From the NCBI GenBank assembly GCA_022494885.1, contig JAGVSM010000952.1, forward strand, positions 62,001 through 126,000: a DNA stretch of 64,000 nucleotides. Direction: 5' to 3'. Made by a program: the position numbers and the translations under genes. This stretch comes from Micrasema longulum. Taxonomy: Eukaryota > Arthropoda > Insecta > Trichoptera > Brachycentridae. The number at the start of each line of letters is the position of its first letter. The stretch's first letter is position 1. Shown one piece after another: positions 1 through 12,438 of this stretch. The notes under the pieces are model-generated. The model was not told the DNA's origin. It did no database searches and saw only the letters and a program-made list of their open reading frames with translations.

Positions 1-149
1 AGTAGGAAACCACAGAAAACTCATTCAGGAAAAGCCGGACTATTGACAAACATCAACAGACTTCCTGTTCCACTTTAGGAGCGTTTGGTATTTGTTTTAA
101 TACTTGTTTTTTTTTTGTTTTTTTACAAGAGGCATAAGTAATAAAATGG

Positions 150-865
150 AGAAGGATAAATTCATAGCAATACGTAATTAAAGCATAAATGCATATTTAT
201 AGTAAAAATAGTAAACGAAAAATCCTACAAAGGCATGGCCTGTTCATGGGTATACAAGAAAATGTTAATGAATTTTTGCTCCTATAATAAATATTGGACA
301 ATTATAATGTAACATAAGAAATAAAAAATAAAATATTCTGCAAAGGATTAAATGGTATTTTTTTTATAGTAAATAAAAAAGAAAATAAAAAATATTTAAA
401 AAAAAACACAAAAATGATCCGTCTTAAAATATTAAAAGGCAACAAAATATATCATAGAAAAAAAGAGTTTATATCATTTGTTTTAATCCAGGATAATGCA
501 TGTTTTTTAAAAGAAGGAAAATTTGTGTCCTTTTTTTATTTATTTCAACAATTACCTTTACTATTTTTACCATGTATGATATTACCTCATGTGATAAGTT
601 TTTATGATTTATTACTGTTACGATATCTTCCAGGTCCTCATCCAGATGTCTACATCGCACCTTTAGCTGCATTCGCTCTAAACTGAAACTGGGACAATGC
701 ACCAACAAATGAGGGACATCTCGGGGTGACTCGTCATCACATGGACAGTTATTGATTTTTGAGAGCTTAAAACGGTGAAGATAACTCATAAAACCTCCGT
801 GGTCGGTTAGGGTTTGAGTCAGTTCGTAGCCAACTTGCTGCGTTTTCCTGAAATCAAAGACATGA
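150..865 (-). pseudogene. 3' end of a Jockey/R1-like LINE (C-terminal domain plus 3' UTR)
   Basis: Read on the minus strand, about 855 down to 525 encodes the C-terminal zinc-knuckle segment of a LINE ORF2. Visible marks are LTQTLTDHGGFMSYLHRF followed by CPCD-x13-H-x4-CP, the spacing usual after the reverse transcriptase in R1/Jockey-type elements. The frame runs to 469 and the 3' UTR continues to about 150. A related tail with the phrase 'aggcatRgcctRttc' recurs near 17940, also on the minus strand. No upstream reverse transcriptase is present, so this is a 5'-truncated dead copy. The clade is inferred from the motif only. Confidence 0.75.
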
Positions 866-2530
866 AAGATTGTTGGAAAAAATATTACCTATATTTTTCT
901 GGTCTCGCTAACTAACAATCGTTTATTTCTGCCAATGTCAGTTACACCTTACACCACGCCTTAGATAACATCTATCTAAATATAATTACTACTTCTGTTG
1001 AAGGAAAAAAATAGAAGTTAATAGCTACAGAGGTATACGGAATAAAAATAACAAATTAGAAGCATCAATTTCGCTGCTACGAATATGTGCGATGAGCAAT
1101 GAACTTTCGCAATTTATCATTATTGGTAACAAAACAAGCAGGTAAATTGAAGACACTGAGTCAAAAACATATTATTTTTAACGCATGGTCTTCGCGATTA
1201 TTGATACGTTTCGATATTTCTCTTTTCACTAAATGAGAATTTTCTACATGTTTATAAGTCTAAGCTCTGGCTCGCCTTGAAAAGTCGTGTTCGCTTAATG
1301 TGAAAATGGTTCGGAATCAGCAGTAAGATACAAAAAAGAACATTGTAGAAATGTCTGCGACAGATCGTCGGACCAATTTTTTTAGATGTATTTTAAATGT
1401 GTTTCTTATTATCTGTTTATTCATTTTGCTAGATGAGCAATTATAATAGTGTTATTCAACCTGTTTAATCCATACAAGCATATATTATTCCGTGACCATC
1501 ACAACAATGAATCCATCCGTAGATTGAGAAAATTATATGTTTTATTACTGTAAATTAATTATTATTTAATTTATTAATCCTTTATTATTTTCATAATCAC
1601 GAAAAAATCGATTTTGCGGCGTAACGTTTTGAATAAATTATTATTTGATTGAAGGTTGTTGATAAAGCGAGCTATTTTAATTGTCATCTAGATAAACTAA
1701 GTAACCTACCACATAGATCAAAATCAATTCATATTATTTGCTTCATGTAATTATTAGACATTATATCAATTCGTATGTTCTTTTACCAGAAACATAAGTT
1801 TTATTGTTATATTTTATTTGTATCACATGTTTCTAAAACATTTTTTACCAGACAATAAAAATATATATTACAAAACATGAATATGTACGTAGGTACATAC
1901 TCTAATTATTTATTTATTAAAAATACATTTTTGAAATGTTTTAAGCAATGATCGTTACTTATATTAGTTTAAAAAACTATTTTGTAATTAACTATCGACA
2001 AAAACGTGTAGAAATGTAACATTCATTTATTTATCCACTATTTATCTTTTTTCCCTTTATAGTATAGAGGTTAGCTCGTTGGGTGACACGAAGTTTTCGA
2101 TTTTCGATTTACGACGGACTTATCCGCGGACAACGGATGCAAATATAAATATACAAGTATTAGAAATTGTATTATTAATGTTTCTAAATCTGGGCGGTTA
2201 AAATGAAAAAGAAATAAAACCATAACCCTGCAAATCTTTTTGACTCGATGGCAACTCTCGGGTAAAAATGCGGTAATGGAAATCGAGCGGGGATAAGTCC
2301 GCCTTGTAATGGGGTATCTGATTCCTGGTGGGGTGAACGTGAAATATTCGTTTCAAAGGTTGTTATACACTACAGTATTTCATTGTTCCCGGACTAGCAC
2401 CTAAAGCGCGAATCACTTTACCATACATGAAAAAAATATTAAATGCGATGGAATTTAAAAAATAAAGAAAATATTTGAACTTTGGGACAATTTACTTTCA
2501 TTTGTAAAAAACCGTATTATAAAATAGGAC
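866..2530. other. AT-rich spacer, nothing recognised
   Basis: No open frame with recognisable motifs, no RNA gene and no clear repeat was found. The stretch 2060-2330 is slightly less AT-rich (for example 'gttagctcgttgggtgacacg') but shows no coding signal. Confidence 0.5.
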
Positions 2531-2536
2531 ACAAGT

Positions 2537-2612
2537 TGTGGTGGAGTGGGGTTTGAACCTCGGTCCCCCTGATCCAGAGTCCCTGATACTACCCGCGGGA
2601 CCATATCCCGTT
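2537..2612 (-). mobile_element. SINE-2 head (truncated)
   Basis: The minus strand reads through a tRNA-like head with an A-box-like segment near GGTCCCGCGGGTAG and a B box in GGTTCAAACCCCACTC. It matches the heads at 14749-14849, 16150-16281, 22132-22235 and 57308-57380. The tRNA-unrelated body and tail are missing. Confidence 0.6.
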
Positions 2613-2639
2613 CATTTCACAATCAATTTACTGCACTAT

Positions 2640-2806
2640 TCACCACTGGTTGCGATTAGGAAAACAAAGATGAGTAATAATAATTTACAGTGTGTAAAAT
2701 GGACACTTGAACCTTCCAATGACAGATCATAAGTCCTGTAAATGCACAGACTTACATATTCCTATCTCAAAAGGATTGTTTTCTCTCTAGTGCAATAATT
2801 TTCAAT
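2640..2806 (-). mobile_element. MITE-1 partial copy
   Basis: Contains the reverse complement of the MITE-1 core (GGCTTATGACCTGTCATTGG as 'tgacagatcataagtcctg', then the 'ttccatattcc' and 'ttttctctct' blocks). It lies just upstream of a SINE-2 head in the sense of both elements, the same order as at 16128-16480. Confidence 0.6.
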
Positions 2807-3029
2807 AATAATAAAACATGTTTTTTTAATAAAGCGTCCATATTATCTTAAAATAATTTCGTCCCGAAATAGTAGACAATACAACTTGTGTTTTAACAAT
2901 ATTTAAAAATAACAAACGAATACAAACTTAGTTAAACCTGAAACTAATACTATCGTGATATAAGTATATATAATAGTTTATAGTTAATAACTGGCTTGAA
3001 ACCAATTTACTTAGTTTAAATCAAGAAAA

Positions 3030-3690
3030 AAACATATATTTGCTTTTTCAAATCTCAAACAAAAGTGGCCCGTCACAGAATTTGTTAATTAAAATCCATG
3101 ATTTAAAATGTAATGTAGATATTTGTAATAAGTGCTGCAAAATAATTTCAGGAGAAAGCTATAAATATTTGAGTATAAACATAAATTATTGGCTAAAATG
3201 GGAAAAACATATAGCTAAACTAACAGATAAACTCAGATATTTATCTTATGTTTCCAAAGACTAAAAAATATTTCAACTGAAGAAAAATTAAAAATGAATT
3301 TATGTCTTGGACGTGCAGAGTCTCTCAATAGTTATTGCACAGAAAAGATCAATTGAAATAATGTTAAAAACATCTACTATTTCCTAGTAAGGAATTACAC
3401 GTAAAGAGTGGACTCTTTAGTTTTAAAAAAATATATATATTCCAGTACCTGAAATATGTTCACTTAAATAGGGAATTATTAAGTAATAATTTAAATAATT
3501 TCAATAATTTAAATCGTATTAGCAATAGATCCGATAGTATACTGTCAGTTCCAAGATGCAGAACTAAGTTCACACAGAGGCACTCCTTACATGTTGGTCT
3601 AAGATCCTTCAATCTCCTAACTAAGGAATTACAAAACATTAAATCACTAGTACAGTTTAAAGTAGGTTAAATAGGTCTTGGGTTAGCATG
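3030..3690 (+). pseudogene. Jockey/CR1-like LINE reverse-transcriptase 3' portion, decayed
   Basis: The frame from 3040 to 3261 carries ESYKYLSININYWLKWEKHI followed by LTDKLRYLSYV. This is the segment after the RT catalytic core (normally ESFKYLGI-ID..L.W..HI). Beyond the stop, shifted frames continue with ILSVPRCRTKFTQRHSLHVG and NLLTKELQNIKSLVQFK, the usual LINE ORF2 C-terminal block. Several frameshifts and stops are visible. It is a 5'-truncated, inactive copy. Confidence 0.75.
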
Positions 3691-3699
3691 GAAGGAATA

Positions 3700-5875
3700 C
3701 ATAGATACCTTTTTTTTTTAATGCATACTGCAAATAAATCCTGTTTTTATAATATCAGCATATGTTAATTTTGTTTTTCTTTTCGTTTCTTTTCATGGTC
3801 ATGTCATACCATATTTATATGATATAAACTTATTAATAATTAAAAAAGGAATAGCGTACGCTCAGACGCTGAAGTCTTTGTGGGCATTTTTCCCAATTTA
3901 TGTTACAGCTTCATTTTAAGATGTATTTTTTAAAGTGTATTTACTAATTAAAATTCTTTGTAATGTTAGAAAAATAAACAAATAAAAAATATAATTTATT
4001 TTTTGTATTAATCATATTGCGCATGTTATGGTTAATAAAGATATTTTATTATTATATAAGTAAAACAGAAATGTATAACATTTTATAGAAGGGAACATAC
4101 ATTTACATGTTTAATTTTATCGTATGTAAATGTTACGGAATCTTTACTTTACGCTTCAATCAATTTTATAATGATTCGATTATTCAATAACGTATCAATT
4201 ATTCGCTTGCCGGAAATTTCGTAATGTAAAACTGTATTTTAAACACTCAATTAATCAAGTAAAAACACCCATGAATTTTAATTTATGATCCTAAAATAAT
4301 ATATTTTAATATTTCAATGATAACGTATTTATTCAATGATTTTGATATGAACATCAATTTAATTATTTATTATGATTAGTTTTATTTAATCTGAATCTTG
4401 AAAAAAGGCACACAATAATTCATTTTTAGGTGTGTTTTAATAAAAACAACATATGTATTTACTACATTTCATTTATAAGCTGTTAAACACACATTTTTTT
4501 ACCTTCTGCTTGAATTATTTTTTTTTCCCTAAATGTTTTTATCCGATAATATTTTCTTACTGTCTTATATAAAATTGAATTTTATGACTTCGCCTTTTTT
4601 CTTGTTTGATAAAAAATATTTTCTGTTATAGTTCATCTTCAGCAAGAAATTTAATCGGTGATTATCTTAAAATAATTAACTATGGAGTGTTATCAAGACA
4701 TATCCATAAAAAACTTTTTTTTTATATTATTCAATTTCAAAAAATACTTATCTCATATTCTACAGAATCTTAAATATTTACAGGGCACAGTAAAATTATA
4801 TTACAGGTATCTTTTGGCATTCTTTTGAGTTTCAATAACTCCTTAGAACTCGTGGCAGCCATTTTTGTAGCATTGATAATACATACACACGTAGAATAAA
4901 TAAATTTTTTAATTTGCCAATAAAATTTTGTGTCATAAATCATTAATGAAAACGAGTGACCAATCACTTCCAAAACCGCGAAGCAAAATATCACGGAAAA
5001 GAATCACAAATTATACAATCATTAAAAAAATATTCTTACCTAATTGACGCACGTGTAGTATAAATGTCATCATCATACATCAACTGGACATGATGGTACA
5101 TAGGGTCATTAGTTCAGCAAATACAGCGATGCATTTTAAATAAACAAATGCACTACAACATCATTATGAAAGAACTTAAAAACGAAAGCAAAAGAATATC
5201 TCAAATTGTAGCACTTAAAAAATGTTATTTGTATCTTTTTGATGGTGATTATTTTTAATATAGTTTCTATAAATACTGTTCAAATACTTAATTGCTTTGT
5301 AAAATATGTTTTGTTACTGTATCGGATTGCGTTAAATTAATGATATTCTGTAATGTCACAATAAAGTTTTTTTTTATGTATCGTCCCAAATGAGCTTTTT
5401 TAACTCCCATCAGTATGATATGTTCCATGTTTTATTAATAAATAAAAAATCTTTGAACCGACGAAACTCAATTTGTGATGTGGCTGACAATCAGGAGCCT
5501 CATCTGGACTTTGATCTTTGATCACAGAAATATACTAGTGAATCGAGGAATTCAATAAATTATTTTATATTCCGCCTACACACTAAAATTTAAAGGCACC
5601 TAATTAAGATTATTCTCAAAATGCAAATAATCATTAAGTTATTTTATAGATTTTGATATGGAATTATACGGCCATGTCGAAAATTCTACATTCCTTTACG
5701 TTGTATTTAATGTATTTAAACATATTATTTGAGTCAATATTTTTAAGGATTATGCATAAAAGAAATACCGGTTTTGTAATTCCAAAATGGATTCATAAAA
5801 TAAAAACAAATTATATTGAAATACATATTTACGAAATAAAATATATACTGTTAAGTTTCATGTTGAGCTGATATT
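3700..5875. other. AT-rich spacer, no gene recognised
   Basis: Mostly AT-rich DNA with poly(T)/poly(A) runs. The short open frames at 4770-4994 and 5653-5871 have AT-driven composition and no motif. Nothing else was recognised. Confidence 0.5.
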
Positions 5876-5877
5876 TC

Positions 5878-5950
5878 AACAGAGCAGAAGAACCTCTTCC
5901 ATAAAGGAACGTGGCCATCTAGGCATTAACAGGGTAGGGTTTATTTAAGT
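5878..5950 (+). mobile_element. MITE-1 short fragment
   Basis: Contains the MITE-1 block 'aacagagcagaag ... ggaacgtggccatctaggcattaacaggg', matching the middle of better copies at 8230-8300 and 45000-45050. Only about 70 bases remain. Confidence 0.45.
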
Positions 5951-7220
5951 CTTGCAAACGGTTTTTTTTACGTAATTACTTTAAACGGGATTTAACATTT
6001 AAACAATGCTGTATATAAAGTTTAAACATCTACTTCTCTTACGCTCAAAGATCAGTTAGCAATTAAGTTTATTAAATAAAACACTTTGTAATGAGGCAAA
6101 TGAAATTTATTTTGGAACTGCTGTATAGTTTCGGAAAGCACAGATCTTTTACTTAAAAACTACACTTTTAGATAATTCTTTTTTTTTTTTGTCGTTGTAT
6201 TTTCATAATCGTAAATTGCGCTTTCAATTTTTAAATAATAAATTTCACTTTTTATCTTACATTTAGAAAAAATACTGTAAAAAACCAGAATCTTGTAAGA
6301 TGTAGAGATAAATTAATCGCACAAGCTGCTAATACAAAAACACGTATTGACAGATCATGTGCAAGATGTGTGATCTAATCTGCCTCAAGGTATGTTTGAC
6401 CTAGTAACGCAGGAAATAGTGAATTCTTGTATTTTTATTTTATATAAAACATGAAAACAAGATCGTTATGGGAATAAAATAACAAATATCTCAGTACGAG
6501 GTAAATTTACTATTCGAAATATGTAATTCTAGATTTATGCGACTTCAGATATTGAGAACAAACAGATTTCCTCTTAATTTACAATAATAAAAAGATTTTA
6601 CCACATAAAATGTATTCCAAAGACGAAAACATGAAGTGGAAATCACAAATTGCTGCAATGATAAAAAATATTAGAAAACTTAATTTTCATAATTGTGTAA
6701 ATTGCTATAATTCAATAAATTTCACAGTTTGGAATTGTGGGATGGAGAATATGCTATAAATCAAATTTACGTCTTTTTTAATTTCTACAAAAAAACATGA
6801 TTTAAATTGTAAATGAAAAACCGAGAATATATACATCTAATTCAGTGTTTAAATAACTATGTATACTTAAAGTTTTTACTTTATTTGAATCCATTATTTC
6901 TTTTGAAAGTAAAAAATTATAATCTATAATACAAGTTTTTAAAGCGGAAAAATCCATATTTTACCATTTAAAAAAAAAAAACCTTTTATTTAAGTGTGCA
7001 TAGGTGCAACATGAAAAAAATATTTTATTAATTACCTTTAGAAATCAAATGTATTAGAGAAATTAATTCATCATATTATTAAACCCACTCTATCCAAATT
7101 TTCATGCTGTATTGATTGATTTCAGTAATGAATTTTACTCGTAAAAATATTTTTGAAAATGTGATTGTGTAAATATTTTTTTTTAAAGTCGTTTTATAAT
7201 TAATTAAATAATAATAGGAA
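5950..7220. other. AT-rich spacer, nothing recognised
   Basis: No coding, RNA or repeat signal beyond homopolymer runs was recognised. Confidence 0.45.
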
Positions 7221-7226
7221 AACAAA

Positions 7227-7255
7227 CTCTCTCTCTCTCTATCTCTCTCTCTCAG
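7227..7255. repeat. (CT)n microsatellite
   Basis: An almost pure CT dinucleotide run interrupted once by 'at'. Confidence 0.85.
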
Positions 7256-7349
7256 CTCCAGCATTTTGCTTCATTAGATAGGTAGAAACGTTTAATTGCA
7301 AATTACTGCATGCAATTATGTTTAAAAATGTATAAAAAAAACAATTAAC

Positions 7350-7575
7350 GGTGGAGTGGAAACGATCAAAAGAACGATGTCCTACAAGACAGACCAACCA
7401 AATAAAAGAATTAACGGGGTCCTCGTTGAACACTGAACTCAACTTAGCCTAGGACAGGAAGGAATGGACACATAATACAAAATACAATACAGCTAGGGCC
7501 TAATATTTCAGACCTCCGAGAGAGATATCAGAGACCACGACGATTAACATTGAGCAAAACGATGAAGAAGACCCT
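7350..7575 (+). pseudogene. RTE-like LINE C-terminal remnant
   Basis: Shifted frames carry RQTNQIKELTGSSLNTELNL and then DRKEWTHNT. These match the RTE C-terminal pattern GRP..RW.D-I..L.G..W...AQDR..W. It is followed by a 3' UTR ending in 'aaaacgatgaagaagac', the trinucleotide-type tail typical of RTE elements. At least two frame breaks are present. Confidence 0.55.
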
Positions 7576-7774
7576 CTATAGTAAATTCCTTTATCTTGTC
7601 TTTATCAATGCGTCATTTTGTACAAATAACTGTTTTATTTAGGTCCGGTTTTGAAAACATTCTTATCAAATTTCCATCAGCGCTACGAACCTTTAACTGT
7701 TCGTTAGGATAACGACAATTGTATTTTGTAAACCATTTTTTAACGATGACAATCACCGATAAGTATTTTGATCT

Positions 7775-8163
7775 GACAATGATTTGAGTTTGTCCAAATG
7801 TTTGCAGACTGGCTGTATTTCCTCCCTGGGGAGTTATTCAGATCTAAATTTGTTACAGCACAAGGAAAACATTTTTAGTAAGAAATATGGAAGTCTGGGC
7901 ATGTACAGGGCTTATACTCTGTCGTTGGCTGGTTTAAGTAGCCACTATACACACTGTGTAACATTCACTATTCTCCCCATGTTTAAACATCCACATGTCC
8001 TCAACTCTTCCATCTGTTGAATTTTGTGAAGTAAAAGAGCTAAAACCTTTATCATGACGCGGGTGAAATTCATCCGGATGAACCAATTCACCTACTAGGC
8101 AACACCTGAAAACAATTCCCCAATTTTTATACTTCTTCTTTTATGATTTAGTTGATTCAACAA
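7775..8163 (+). mobile_element. MITE-1 copy, near full length
   Basis: Starts with the family end TTTGTCCAAATGTTTGCAGA and runs through the core (GGCTTATACTCTGTCGTTGG, then the CACACTGTGTAACATTCAC block). It ends with 'ctaggcaacacctgaaaacaa' and 'acttcttctttta'. The open frame 7784-8020 is a by-product of the repeat and not a gene. A second copy follows directly in the same orientation. Confidence 0.75.
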
Positions 8164-8450
8164 TGTTTTAAGTATGTCCAAATATTTGCAGACTGGCTGG
8201 ATTTCCTTCCTAGGGAGTTATTCAGATCCAAATTTGTTGCAACAGTGGGAAACCATTTGTCGTAGGAAATATGGAAGTCTAGGCATGTACAAGGTTTATG
8301 ATCTATCGTTGGCTGGTGTAAGTGGTCACTATACACACTGTGTAACATTCACCATTCTCCCTATGTTTAAGCATTCGCATTTCCTTAACTCTTCGATCTG
8401 TTGACTCTTGTGAAATAAAAGAGCTGAAACCTTTAGCATGATATTTCATT
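8164..8450 (+). mobile_element. MITE-1 copy in tandem with the previous one
   Basis: Begins TAAGTATGTCCAAATATTTG and parallels 7787-8030 with scattered substitutions. It stops after 'gctgaaacctttagcatgat' and lacks the distal end. The frames at 8157-8348 and 8174-8404 are repeat-derived. Confidence 0.75.
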
Positions 8451-8639
8451 CATGATTCAGCTAATGACATACCATAAGCCCTGTAAGTGCCTAGATTTCC
8501 ATATTCCTTTCTCAAAAATGTTTCCATTGTCTGTTACATCAAATTAAGATTTTTATTTTAATTAAAATTTTGGTCGTAATTTTTATGTTTCTTCAAGGTT
8601 TTATTGTGAATTTTCTGTGATATACACATAAACACACTC

Positions 8640-8772
8640 TTTTGTTGTAACACAATGTAATAATATGTATGATTCTTATTTAGAAACTTTGCTGGTCTGT
8701 CTTTAAACTGATTTTTTTAAATGTAACTATATCATTGTCGACTGTTTGTTTCCTTAAAATAAATAAATATTA
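8640..8772 (+). mobile_element. LINE 3' tail (family shared with 28885-28985)
   Basis: The block 'aaactttgctggtctgtctttaaac' and the following 'atcattgtcgactgtttgtttc', ending in AAATAAATAAATA, recur in inverted orientation at 28885-28985. The terminal ATAAA repeats fit a non-LTR 3' end. No coding part is attached. Confidence 0.55.
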
Positions 8773-8879
8773 GTTTTTATCCTTCGAGCGCAAACATTAC
8801 GCACTGTTTTGTTCTGAATTTAAATATGTGAGATAAGTACAATAGATACATTATAGTAATTGCATTATTTGACTATACA

Positions 8880-8985
8880 TTATTTCGTCCCAACTCAACA
8901 CGTCTATATATCGTCCCATCTTTACTCATGACGATTAGTCCCATGGAGTTGGAACTTATGTCTAAAATAATATGCAATAACTTAA
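8880..8985 (+). mobile_element. LINE 3' tail, 'cgtcccaactcaac' family
   Basis: The phrases TTCGTCCCAACTCAAC and 'ttagtcccatggagttggaacttatgtct' also occur at 27536-27600 (+) and, inverted, at 42355-42425 and 51420-51490. This marks the 3' UTR of one LINE family. Confidence 0.55.
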
Positions 8986-9309
8986 TGTGTGTATATATAA
9001 ATAAATTTACAAAACTTGTCAATTTTTACGTTTTCAAATAAATACAAAACACAGATAAAGAAAGTTTCGATAATATTATAAATTACAATTTCTTAAGAGT
9101 GAAAGCAAATAAGATTGCTAGGTTAATGACGTTAGGGATATTTGTTTTGTTGTTTATATGTCTTTTGTAAAATAATATTAAAATACTCATTAGTATATAA
9201 AAATGATCACAGATTGCAAATGAATTAAGTAGAGAACGAAAGAAATTGTCAAATAATAATGTGTCAAATCATCTGTCAGTGTCGAATGCGGCAGAGGCGC
9301 TGAAGATAA

Positions 9310-9440
9310 CGGATTGTAACGTTTTTTTTTTAAAATCATTTAACTTTTTGTGCATAATGTTCATTGTACAATGGCGGGCTTATTGCCAGATGGCAATTTC
9401 TTCCAACCAACCAACCAATAAAAAAATAGTTTTCTTTTTA
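9310..9440 (+). mobile_element. LINE 3' tail with CCAACCAACCAA end
   Basis: The block TGGCGGGCTTATTGCCAG followed by 'ggcaatttcttccaaccaaccaacc' is repeated in inverted orientation at 49203-49290. A cousin with 'cctacctaccc' lies at 39240-39300. The repeated 4-mer end fits a CR1/L2-like 3' terminus. Confidence 0.6.
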
Positions 9441-9485
9441 TAGTTCAAGTTACAATTCATATTCAGTGGAAAAGAAAGTTGCTTA

Positions 9486-9775
9486 AGGCTGTAGTCTGGT
9501 AAAACGCACGCAAAATAAGGAAATCATACGATTTTGCCGTTTTAAAGCGGAGAAAACAATTATATAAAAAAAGGTTTTAACTAAAATATTTCAATAAATA
9601 GGTAAATATTTTTATTATTTTATTATATTTTTATGTATTACCGAAGGCATTATTTAACGAAGAAATAAAGGAATATCTCAAAAAATGTATGTGTTTTTTT
9701 TCAAACACAAAAAAACAAAATTTTGCTTTGGCCACTTTCATGTTCAATTTATCATCTTTAAATTATTGCCTGTAA
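9486..9775 (+). mobile_element. MITE-2 truncated copy (left half)
   Basis: Starts AGGCTGTAGTCTGGTAAAAC directly after TA and follows the complete copy at 61850-62497 through 'aggaaatcatacgatt', 'aaaggttttaacta', 'gtattaccgaaggca' and 'aaataaaggaatat'. The right inverted end is absent. Confidence 0.75.
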
Positions 9776-9790
9776 GAGTGAGCATTTAGT

Positions 9791-9819
9791 GCTAATGGCT
9801 AATGGCTAATGGCTAATGG
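9791..9819. repeat. Four-unit GCTAATG tandem repeat
   Basis: Four perfect copies of the 7-mer GCTAATG in a row, abutting the truncated end of the MITE-2 copy. Confidence 0.9.
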
Positions 9820-10254
9820 CCGATATCGGGTAGCTTCCATTTAACCATTATTTTAACGTCTCATAATGCTATGAACGTCAATAGCGTTATATTTAAATCC
9901 GGCTTTATTAAGTTACTACTTAAATAAAATTCGCTGATTTTCTTTTATAATTTCATTTCTTTTTTCGATTCAGGAAGATAAAATCAAGATTTTTGACCTT
10001 TACGAAGTATGTATGATACAAGTAAAGAGAGTAATGTTGAGTGTCCCACATTCGTGACCATGGAGTCAAGATATTGAATGCAGTGTTCATTGCATCTTTA
10101 AGATTCTTCAGCATCAATAAAAAATGTGTCCAAAATATTTTATATTCGGTTAGTACATTGAACCCACGAACAAGTTTTCAGGGTTTAAGTTGTATGGACA
10201 TTCTTGAATACACACTTGTTCAATGCTCATCCATATTTTGTTAATGTTTATTAT

Positions 10255-10400
10255 ATTGTCACCTCGTGGTCAAATAGTCAGCGCCTTTTCCTCCCATAAA
10301 AGAAGTCTCGGTTTGATTCCTGGCATAGTCGGCAAAAATATGTATAAAAAGGGTTTTTTTATACTAAAATATTTTATACACCCGGGCCCCGATTACAATT
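10255..10400 (+). mobile_element. SINE-3 copy, decayed head and part of body
   Basis: Head 'cacctcgtggtcaaatagtcagcgcc' (decayed A box) with B box GGTTTGATTCCTGGCA, then the poly-T/TACAC body. It matches the head at 50903-51152 (minus) and 63027 (plus). Confidence 0.6.
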
Positions 10401-12430
10401 GGAAGTTTAAAATCTTCAGTAGGAAAATATTTTTTTTTTTTTACGTCATTAAAGTTGTATTGGTTTATGGAATACTTTCCAGTAAAAAAAAAATTCGCTA
10501 ATTTATATGTACATTAGTAGCATAAAAAATACTTTTAAATTTGTAATTTTGAATTCCCTCAAAAACGATGATTCCATTGGCCACGCCCCTAATTCATCAC
10601 GATTCATGTTCCTTGCCATTGAAATTTGTACAGAACAACATCACAAATCTTGACGTCACAACAACCAAGGACAAATAAGTCGCGTTTTTCTACGAACGCA
10701 TTTTTACTGATTTTTTTTTTTACATTTATGTGTGAAAACATTTCTCCACAATATCCATATTGATTTCGAAAATACAATTAATTATCCCGAATCCATTTTA
10801 TATATTTTTATCGTTATTCGTAGTACGTAATACTTCCCTATTTTCTAAAGTAAAACCGAATTTTCCGCTCCCAAATGTATACATTTAAAATAGTGTTTTC
10901 GTTGGTAACCTGCAATTGAACACGTATTGTTTTATAAAATACAAAATCATTTTTGACAAAATAGCGGCTTCTCAAAAAAAAACTATGTTTCACCAAAATT
11001 TTGGCCTTAAATTGTTTATAAAAAGAAATATTCATCAGTGAGAAAAAACTTTCCATTCTTTACTAAAAATATACTTTTAAAGCTTGTTTTAAAATTTGAG
11101 ACTGATCAGTTTAGCCGTTTCTGAGAAATCTTGGTCACCGACTTCAAAAACACAGTTTTGAGAAAAACGCGTTAATAGTTTCAAAAGCACTTTTGATAGA
11201 GTAAATATTTTTCAACTTACATAGAGCCTTTTATTCCAGAGCCATATAATACACCCTCCGCCCCTTCGGCAGCTTCTAATAACTCGAGTTGGTGTTGTCT
11301 GTTGGTGGACTGTCCCTCTCGTGTGCTCTAAATATGCAGGTAAATAAAAGGGAAAGCATTCTTTGTAAGTACTGCCGCTCCAGCCTCCTACCTTCAAACG
11401 CTTCGACACGTCTTTACAAATGTGCGTGTAACTTTGAAAATAATCGCCAGATTCACTTGAAATTTTCTGTGTGTGTACTTAAATACTCGTATATGTTCAT
11501 TGTGTAAAACATTGCGTTGAAATAATATTAGCGCTTTAAGTACACGGCTGCACCTTCAAGATTTAATAAATATGAACGAAATTATATGAACTCTATTTGA
11601 AAAAAAAACAATATGAGTAATATTTAATTCCAAAATAAATCCATCATTATTTAATACTTACAGAGGATTTTTAAAAATGAAACGAACAAAGGAAATAATG
11701 ACAATCAGAAATACAAAATATTTAGGATAGAAGATAAGAATTATGTAAATAATTATTTTTTATTAAGTACTCATTGCAAGCCCTGTAATTTATTTTATTA
11801 TTATATTTAATATAATTTATTTTATTATTTTAGTAATAGTTATTAAGCAAACATACATTGAAAAAAATATAAATGATATACATCACTCACAATAGGGACA
11901 TAGTTATGTACTCAAGAATTGTTTTTTTTATTTTACGTAATGCGAAAATGTAATCATAAATTACTACATATAAAATTTGGGGAAAAAAATCGTTTCAAAT
12001 GGCAATAAGTATTTTTTTTCTGAATAAACTTAACTACTATAATTCTCTTAAAGATGCGTGAGGAAACACCCAAATACATAATATGTTTATGTGCCGCTTC
12101 TTATCATAAAAGAAGCCACGTCGTCGGGGAATCACAAGTGAAACCTAAGATTGTTAGAGCGCTTGCCCCCTAGCCAGATTTGGATTTGGTCTTAGAAAGT
12201 GAGATTTAATAAAATGTGAACTCTCATCCTCCATACAGTAAGCCAGGTTCTTTAAAGATCGTGAGTTTGGAGGACGTGAACTAATTCACGGGACCCGTCA
12301 CAATCTTAACAGGTCCCAGTGACGTCAGGAGCTTTTAATGCACTGTCCCCACCTCTAAGAATAGGAATAAAAATAAGAACCCAAGGCCGAAGACTCAAAT
12401 TAGCAGGCCGCCGACGCGACGTTAGGTATT
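10401..12430. other. Intergenic stretch with two less AT-rich patches, unassigned
   Basis: No gene was recognised. Two patches stand out by base composition: 11220-11450 and 12060-12430 (for example 'gaagccacgtcgtcggggaatc', 'acgggacccgtcac', 'ggccgccgacgcgacg'). Neither contains an open frame with known motifs. They may be remnants of unrecognised transposons. The frames at 10838-11056 and 11212-11507 look like chance frames. Confidence 0.4.
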
Positions 12431-12438
12431 TTATGTAC

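Noticed and set aside
7784..8404. Two similar open frames encoding 78- and 76-residue peptides that look like paralogs
   Set aside because: The similarity comes from tandem MITE-1 DNA; the same peptide pattern appears wherever MITE-1 occurs in that orientation.
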